Assembly (NCBI GenBank): GCA_021827705.1
Contig: JAKAUQ010000007.1
Location: forward strand, 1 to 64,000
From: Actinomycetes bacterium
GTDB taxonomy: Bacteria; Actinomycetota; Acidimicrobiia; Acidimicrobiales; RAAP-2
Reading direction: 5' to 3'
DNA length: 64,000 nt
Position 1 is the first letter of the stretch. The number at the start of each line of letters is the position of its first letter. A model generated the notes under the pieces. The model saw only the letters and a list, made by a program, of their open reading frames with translations. It was not told the DNA's origin and made no database searches. Of the stretch, positions 59,297-64,000 are shown piece by piece. The position numbers and the translations under genes were made by a program.

Positions 59297-60951
59297 ACGA
59301 CCGTGATGGCGGCCAGCACGACGGGCTGGCGCCGGTACCGCTGGCCGAGCAGCCGGCCCGTGACCCGCTGGGCCGTCCGGGTGAGGGACGCCTCGTCGAC
59401 GTCCCCGCCCGCCACCGCCTCACTCAGCGCGTCGCGCACCGCCTCGATGATCGCCGCCAGGACGTCACGGTCACTGTTGCCGTCGAACCACCCGCGGGCG
59501 CTGGCGCGCACCGGCTGGACGATCTGGCGCTGGGCCGCGTCGACGGCCGCGCTGACCATCACGACGCCGAACTCGGCCAGCATGCGGCGCTCCTCGAGGG
59601 GTCGCTCGTCCAGGTCGCCGGCCGATCCGTCAATGTAGTGGAGGCCGGCCGGGACTCGCCCCGACCGGTGCAGGTCGGCGCCCACGTCCACCTGGTCACC
59701 GTCCTCGCAGATCACCACATGCTTGCCGCCCAGTCCCATCGTGCGGGCCAGCGCCGCGTGGTGCACCAAGTGGCGGTACTCGCCGTGGATCGGGATGAAG
59801 TTGCGCGGTGCCAAGAGCTGGTGGAGCCAGCGCAGCTCGCCCTGGCGAGCGTGGCCCGAGGCGTGCACCGCCTCGCGCGACGAGTCGATGACCTCGGCGC
59901 CGAGCCGGTGCAGGTCGTCGATCACCCGACCCACCGACCACTCGTTGCCGGGGATCGGATGGGAGCTCAGGATCACGGTGTCGTGGTCGCCGAGGCGCAC
60001 CTGGCGTCCGTCACCGCGCGACAGCTTGGTCAGCGCGGCCATGGGCTCGCCCTGGCTGCCCGTGCAGATGACGCAGACCGAGCCCGGGTCCATGGAGTCA
60101 ACGAGCTCGAGGTCGATGAGGTCGCCGGCGTCCACGCGCAGCTGGTGCAGGCGGCGCGCCAGCTTGACGTTGGCCTCCATGGAGCGACCCATCAGGGCCA
60201 CGCGGCGCCCCTGCTCGCGGGCCACGTCGATGATCTGCTGGACGCGGTGCAGGTGGCTGGCGAAGCACGCGACCACCATGCGCTGGTCGGGACGCTCCAG
60301 GAACAGCCGCCGCAGCGTGACCCCGACACTGCGCTCGGAGGCGACGAAGCCGGGCTCCTCGGCGTTGGTCGAGTCGGCCAACAGCAGGGTCACCCCCTCG
60401 GATCCCAGCGCCGCCAGGCGAGCGATGTCGGTGCGCCGCTGGTCGATGGGCGTGGAGTCGAGCTTGAAGTCCCCCGAGTGCACGATGATGCCGGCCTCCG
60501 TGCGAAACGCCAGCGCGTGGGCGCCGGGCACCGAGTGGGTGACCGGGATGAACTCGACCTCGAAGGGCCCGATGGGCCGACGCTCGCCGTCGGCCACCTC
60601 CACGAAGGTCACCTGGCCCGACATCTGCGCCTCGGTGAGCCGGTGGCGGGCCAGCCCGAGCGTCATCGCCGACCCGTACAGGGGGACGCGCACGTCGTGG
60701 AGCAGGTAGCGCAGAGCACCCGTGTGGTCCTCGTGGCCGTGGGTCAGGATCACCGCATCGACGCGATCGCGGCGCTCGATGAGCCAGCGGAAGTCCGGCA
60801 AGATGAGGTCGACGCCGTACATCGTGGGCTCGGGGAACATCAGGCCGGCGTCGACCACCACGATGCGGCCGGCCTGCTCAATGGCCAGGCAGTTGCGGCC
60901 GATCTCCCCCAGCCCGCCCAGGAACGTGATGCGGACCGGGTGTCTAGCCAC
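59293..60951 (-). CDS. rnj: Ribonuclease J
   Basis: A 552-residue metallo-beta-lactamase/beta-CASP nuclease with 5'-3' exonuclease and endonuclease activity in mRNA decay and rRNA processing. Zinc motifs are THGHEDHTGAL (about 75-85), a His in VTHSVPGAHAL, and GDFKLD. The beta-CASP block includes DSTNAEEPGF and IHGEYRHL. The C-terminal domain is intact. Its GTG overlaps the dapA stop by 8 nt. dapA-rnj is a conserved actinobacterial pair. Confidence 0.95.
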   Translation of the reverse strand: MARHPVRITFLGGLGEIGRNCLAIEQAGRIVVVDAGLMFPEPTMYGVDLILPDFRWLIERRDRVDAVILTHGHEDHTGALRYLLHDVRVPLYGSAMTLGLARHRLTEAQMSGQVTFVEVADGERRPIGPFEVEFIPVTHSVPGAHALAFRTEAGIIVHSGDFKLDSTPIDQRRTDIARLAALGSEGVTLLLADSTNAEEPGFVASERSVGVTLRRLFLERPDQRMVVACFASHLHRVQQIIDVAREQGRRVALMGRSMEANVKLARRLHQLRVDAGDLIDLELVDSMDPGSVCVICTGSQGEPMAALTKLSRGDGRQVRLGDHDTVILSSHPIPGNEWSVGRVIDDLHRLGAEVIDSSREAVHASGHARQGELRWLHQLLAPRNFIPIHGEYRHLVHHAALARTMGLGGKHVVICEDGDQVDVGADLHRSGRVPAGLHYIDGSAGDLDERPLEERRMLAEFGVVMVSAAVDAAQRQIVQPVRASARGWFDGNSDRDVLAAIIEAVRDALSEAVAGGDVDEASLTRTAQRVTGRLLGQRYRRQPVVLAAITVV

Positions 60952-61840
60952 GGAGATCCTGCAACTCGCGCACCACGCGGGCGGCCGCCTGGTCGACCGC
61001 CTCGTCGGCGGGTCCGAGCGGCCAGCGGCACTGCCCGACCGCGCGGCCCAGGGCCCGCAGGGCCGCCTTGGTGGGGATGGGATTGGGCGCCTGCTCGCTG
61101 GACTCGAAGGCGTAGCTCGCCGCCAGGCGCTCGTTGAGCGCGCGCGCCCGAGCCCAGTCTCCCGACCGGGCCGCGCCCACCATCGCGGCGAACTCCGGTC
61201 CCGCCCAGTGGGCGGCGACCGATACGACGCCAACAGCGCCCACTGCGAGGAACGGCAGGGTCAGGCTGTCGTCACCGCTGTAGAGATCCAGGCGGGCACC
61301 CAGGACCGCCGCGGTGTGGGCCGCCGCGACCAGATCGCCCGACGCGTCCTTGAGGGCGACGACGTTGGGCCGGCTCGTGGCCAGCGCGACCGTGGTCGCC
61401 GAGGAGATCTTGCGCCCGGTGCGCGACGGGATGTCGTAGAGCATGACCGGCAGGGTCGTCGCGTCGGCCATGGCCCCCAGGTGGCCCGCGATCCCGGCCT
61501 GGCTGGGCCGCGCGTAGGCCGGTGTGGTGGCCAGGATCCCGTCGATCCCGGTGCTCGACGCCCGCCGCGTCAGGTCGACGGCGCGCGCGGTGTCCGACGA
61601 GGAGGTCCCCGCCAGCACCGGGACGTCGACGGCCTCGGCCACGGCCGCGAACAGCGACAGCTTCTCGTCGTCGGACAGCGCGCTGCCCTCACCCGTGGAC
61701 CCGGCCAGGACCAGGCCCTCGGATCCCTCGGCCACCAAGAACCGGGCCAGGTCGACAGCGACGTCGATGTCGACCGCGCCCGACGCGTCAAAGGGCGTCA
61801 CCATGGCGGTGACGACCCGCCCGAAGCGTGGATCGCTCAC
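60944..61840 (-). CDS. dapA: 4-hydroxy-tetrahydrodipicolinate synthase
   Basis: A 298-residue TIM-barrel aldolase condensing pyruvate with aspartate semialdehyde, the first committed step to lysine and DAP. The Schiff-base Lys is in VVALKDASGDL (about 163). The catalytic Tyr is in YDIPSRTG and the GSTGEGSAL loop (about 47) is present. GTG at 61840 is leaderless (TAGGTT, 6 nt). It is followed by rnj. Confidence 0.96.
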   Translation of the reverse strand: MSDPRFGRVVTAMVTPFDASGAVDIDVAVDLARFLVAEGSEGLVLAGSTGEGSALSDDEKLSLFAAVAEAVDVPVLAGTSSSDTARAVDLTRRASSTGIDGILATTPAYARPSQAGIAGHLGAMADATTLPVMLYDIPSRTGRKISSATTVALATSRPNVVALKDASGDLVAAAHTAAVLGARLDLYSGDDSLTLPFLAVGAVGVVSVAAHWAGPEFAAMVGAARSGDWARARALNERLAASYAFESSEQAPNPIPTKAALRALGRAVGQCRWPLGPADEAVDQAAARVVRELQDLRG

Positions 61841-61846
61841 GAAGCG

Positions 61847-61852
61847 AACCTA
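61847..61852 (-). promoter_or_regulatory. -10 element of dapA-rnj
   Basis: TAGGTT on the minus strand, 6 nt, GTG at 61840. It sits in the single base gap and end of the upstream dapB gene region. Confidence 0.5.
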
Positions 61853-62638
61853 TCAGGGCGCCGACGAGCCATCGCCACCCAGAAAGGGCCCGAGCCCCTC
61901 GACCAGGCCGCGTGCGGGCAGGTGGCGCAGCACGAGGGCCACGCCGGCGACGAAGCTGGCGCGATCGAAGGTGTCGTGGCGCAGCGTCAGCCCCTCACCG
62001 GGGGCGCCGAGCAGGACCTCCTGGTGCGCGACGAGTCCCGGCAGGCGCACGGCGTGCACCGGCACGCCCGCGACCTGGGCTCCCCGGGCTCCCGGCACGG
62101 TGAAGCGCTCGGTCGGGTCCGGCGCCGTGGCTCGGCCGGCCTGACCGCGCGCGCGGGCCATGGCCTGGGCCGTGGCGATCGCGGTCCCCGAGGGTGCGTC
62201 GACCTTGCCGTCGTGGTGCAGCTCAATCACCTCGACGCGCTCAAAGTAGGGCGCCGCCTGGGCCGCGAAGCGCTGGACCAGGGTCGCACCCACCGAGAAG
62301 TTCGGGGCCACCACCACCGCAGCGACCTCGGCGGCGCGCTCCAGCTCCCGGCGCTCCTCCCCGCCCAGCCCGGTCGCACCCACCACCAGGGACCGCCCGT
62401 GGGTGGCGCACCAGCGGGCCGACGCGCGAACGCCCGACGGGCTCGAGAAGTCGACCACGGCGTCGACGGTGTCGGGCGCCAGGTCCTCCAGCGAGTTGAG
62501 GACCCGAGCGCCGACGTCGGTAGTGGGCGGGTGCGTGTCGACCAGCGCCACGACCGTCACGTCGTCGAGGGCTGCCAGGCCGATCGCCATCGTCTGGCCC
62601 ATCCGCCCGGAGCCTCCCATGACGGCAACGCGGATCAC
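61853..62638 (-). CDS. dapB: 4-hydroxy-tetrahydrodipicolinate reductase
   Basis: A 261-residue NAD(P)H-dependent reductase. The Rossmann loop is GGSGRMGQTM (about 8-17), the catalytic His-Lys stretch is ELHHDGKVDAPSGTA (about 150), and VDFSSP is at about 62. GTG at 62638 is leaderless (TAGGGT, 6 nt) and also overlaps the stop of the upstream membrane protein gene (GTGA). It acts directly after DapA. Confidence 0.96.
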   Translation of the reverse strand: MIRVAVMGGSGRMGQTMAIGLAALDDVTVVALVDTHPPTTDVGARVLNSLEDLAPDTVDAVVDFSSPSGVRASARWCATHGRSLVVGATGLGGEERRELERAAEVAAVVVAPNFSVGATLVQRFAAQAAPYFERVEVIELHHDGKVDAPSGTAIATAQAMARARGQAGRATAPDPTERFTVPGARGAQVAGVPVHAVRLPGLVAHQEVLLGAPGEGLTLRHDTFDRASFVAGVALVLRHLPARGLVEGLGPFLGGDGSSAP

Positions 62639-64000
62639 GCCCGTACCCTACCGGGGCGCCGGCGGCGCCACCAGACGAGCGCGCCGACCCAGGAGACGAC
62701 TCCGAGCGCCGATCCCCCGAGTCCGACGCGCAGGTGCGGCGCACTGTAGGTGAAGCGCACCGTCCAGCGTCCGGGGGGCACGGTGATCTGCTGGATCAGG
62801 CCCGAGCGCTCTACGGGCAGGCTGATCGTGCGCGACCCGTCCTGGCTGGTCGCGCTGGCGTGCCAGCCCGGGATCCAGGTCATCGACCGCTTGAGGATCA
62901 CCGGCCCGGAGGCGTCGACCTGGGCCACCGTCTCGCCCCACAGCGTGTCAGTGACCGAGCCCACGCGAGATCCCTTCGGGGCTCGCCCCAGCCAGACGGG
63001 CGGCCGCACGCTCGAGGCGCGGAAGTACGCGACGGTCCCCTCGGTGCGCACCAGGCGCCAGGCCGGCCAGGACAGGGCCTGCTGGAACGGCGTCACCAGC
63101 TGGCGCGTCGGGGCACGGGCACCTCGCTCGACGACCAGGGCGGAGTCGACACGCGCGCCAGCTGGTGCGGTGACCTCCACCCCCGCAGCCTCCGGGGCCA
63201 CGCCCGGGAAGTCGAAGCGCAGGCTGGAGCGACCGACGAGCTCGCGGGCCGGACCCACGGGTCGACCCCGCGCCCCGAGCAGGCGGACCGTGACCACGCC
63301 CGTCGAGATGGTGCGCGAGGCGACGCTCGCCAGCACGATCGAGCGCACGGGCAGCATCTGGCCGAAGGCCAGCTCGAGGCGGTCCGTGGCGCGGGGCGCC
63401 ACGCACGTCAGCGCACGGGTGGCGCCTCGGGACACCGGCGGGGAGAGCTGGTCGGCCGCCACGACGACGGTGGCCAGGCGCAGTTGGCGGAAGGTCCCGC
63501 GGGCCAACTGGCAGGGATTCAGGCTGAAGAGGGGGTGGGTAGCGGTGACGCGACCGTAGAGCGAGTCGATGAGTGAGCCGTATCCCTGCACCGAAGGCAG
63601 CCCGGTGAAGACGTTGACATTGGGGAGGCCCAAGCGGTCGTAGAGGTCGCCGTGCGCGCCACTGGGGTCCACGAGGGCGAAGCGCCCCGAGGATCCCAGG
63701 TACTTCTCGGCGTACGCCCGGCTGGGCATCACCGACACGCGCCCCGGCACCAGTCCGGTCGTCGAGAACAGGGCGAAGACGCCCGCATCGGCCACGATCA
63801 CGGCGATGAGGGCGCGGCGCCAGCGTGGCGAGCGCTCGCGGCGCGCCAGCAGCGCGAGGAGAGCGACAGCCACCACGAGGCCCACCACGGCCAGGGGTCG
63901 ACCCGAGGTCGCGCGCGCCACGGCGGTCCCGCTCGCGCCTAGCCAGTGCTCCAGTGCACCGGGGTTCACCAGCTCGGTGACCAGGCCTCCCGCGGCGGCC
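62635..64000 (-). CDS. Large membrane protein, C-terminal part (YfhO-like), 5' end outside the window
   Basis: The frame stays open to the window edge, so only the C-terminal 454 codons are seen. A hydrophobic segment (early third) and a last helix near the C-terminus flank an extracytoplasmic region with features of YfhO-type proteins. These are LPNVNVFTGLPSVQGYGSL, a beta-rich domain, and the TWIPGWHASA strand. YfhO homologues act in glycosylation of wall polymers or lipoteichoic acid. The identification rests on a partial protein. A GTG at 63969 is not taken as the start because coding continues upstream. Confidence 0.6.
   Translation of the reverse strand, partial: AAAGGLVTELVNPGALEHWLGASGTAVARATSGRPLAVVGLVVAVALLALLARRERSPRWRRALIAVIVADAGVFALFSTTGLVPGRVSVMPSRAYAEKYLGSSGRFALVDPSGAHGDLYDRLGLPNVNVFTGLPSVQGYGSLIDSLYGRVTATHPLFSLNPCQLARGTFRQLRLATVVVAADQLSPPVSRGATRALTCVAPRATDRLELAFGQMLPVRSIVLASVASRTISTGVVTVRLLGARGRPVGPARELVGRSSLRFDFPGVAPEAAGVEVTAPAGARVDSALVVERGARAPTRQLVTPFQQALSWPAWRLVRTEGTVAYFRASSVRPPVWLGRAPKGSRVGSVTDTLWGETVAQVDASGPVILKRSMTWIPGWHASATSQDGSRTISLPVERSGLIQQITVPPGRWTVRFTYSAPHLRVGLGGSALGVVSWVGALVWWRRRRPGRVRA
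62645..62650 (-). promoter_or_regulatory. -10 element of dapB
   Basis: TAGGGT on the minus strand, 6 nt, GTG at 62638. Located within the end of the membrane protein gene. Confidence 0.5.

Overview
The window is about 70% GC, dense and low in repeats. Its content points to a Gram-positive actinobacterium, most likely class Acidimicrobiia (inference). The reasons are MurT/GatD lipid II amidation, an RsrA-type anti-sigma factor, actinobacterial LexA boxes of the form CGAAC-N4-GTTCG, Thr-rich linkers in secreted wall enzymes, and a gene neighbourhood (nrdR, LysM protein, lexA, hflX-dapF-miaA-miaB, ftsK, rnj-dapA, dapB) that matches the order of core genes in mycobacteria and related actinobacteria. 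It reads as chromosome. I see no phage, insertion sequence, plasmid or CRISPR element.

Layout. 0.1-3.5 kb: tRNA-Val, a membrane protein, a PlsC-like acyltransferase, gatD-murT. 3.7-9.5 kb: LysR regulator, AlkA-like glycosylase, M20 peptidase, dienelactone hydrolase, acyl-CoA dehydrogenase, S51 peptidase. 9.5-16.9 kb: divergent trpG/trpE, a two-subunit B12 acyl-CoA mutase that looks like isobutyryl-CoA mutase, an ECF sigma/RsrA-like pair, a DMT permease and a TlpA/CcdA thiol pair. 16.9-23.3 kb: crotonase, divergent D,D-carboxypeptidase and L,D-transpeptidase, GalT-like protein, DUF1810 protein, tRNA-Val, DEDDh exonuclease, HAD phosphatase. 23.3-32.9 kb: ABC-2 exporter, SOS-controlled UvrD-type helicase, SPASM radical-SAM maturase, GGDEF-EAL protein, rhodanese, a frameshifted SRPBCC pseudogene, tRNA-Cys. 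32.9-46.4 kb: membrane proteins, dinB, LmbE deacetylase, nrdR, a ChiZ-like LysM protein with two LexA boxes, a MoxR/VWA pair, an MFS-marR operon, and the liv branched-chain amino acid importer preceded by a possible leucine-rich leader peptide. 46.4-64 kb: lexA, dapE-dapD, the overlapping run thrB-eamA-miaB-miaA-dapF-hflX-dapC, ftsK, a siderophore-interacting protein, rnj-dapA, dapB and the 3' end of a large membrane protein.

How the genes work together. The succinylase lysine/meso-DAP pathway is nearly complete (dapA, B, D, C, E, F). With murT-gatD, ftsK, the LysM protein and the two transpeptidase-type enzymes it makes cell-wall synthesis and division the main theme. An SOS circuit (lexA, helicase, LysM division factor) is readable from four LexA boxes. 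A thiol/sulfur stress theme (RsrA-like factor, TlpA/CcdA, rhodanese) has two palindromes resembling CsoR/CstR operators.

The most general signal is promoter architecture. For 22 starts a TANNNT -10 hexamer lies exactly 6 or 7 nt before the ATG/GTG with no Shine-Dalgarno in between, so leaderless transcription appears to be a dominant mode. In one case (trpG/trpE) a single symmetric TATCCTA appears to serve both divergent leaderless genes.
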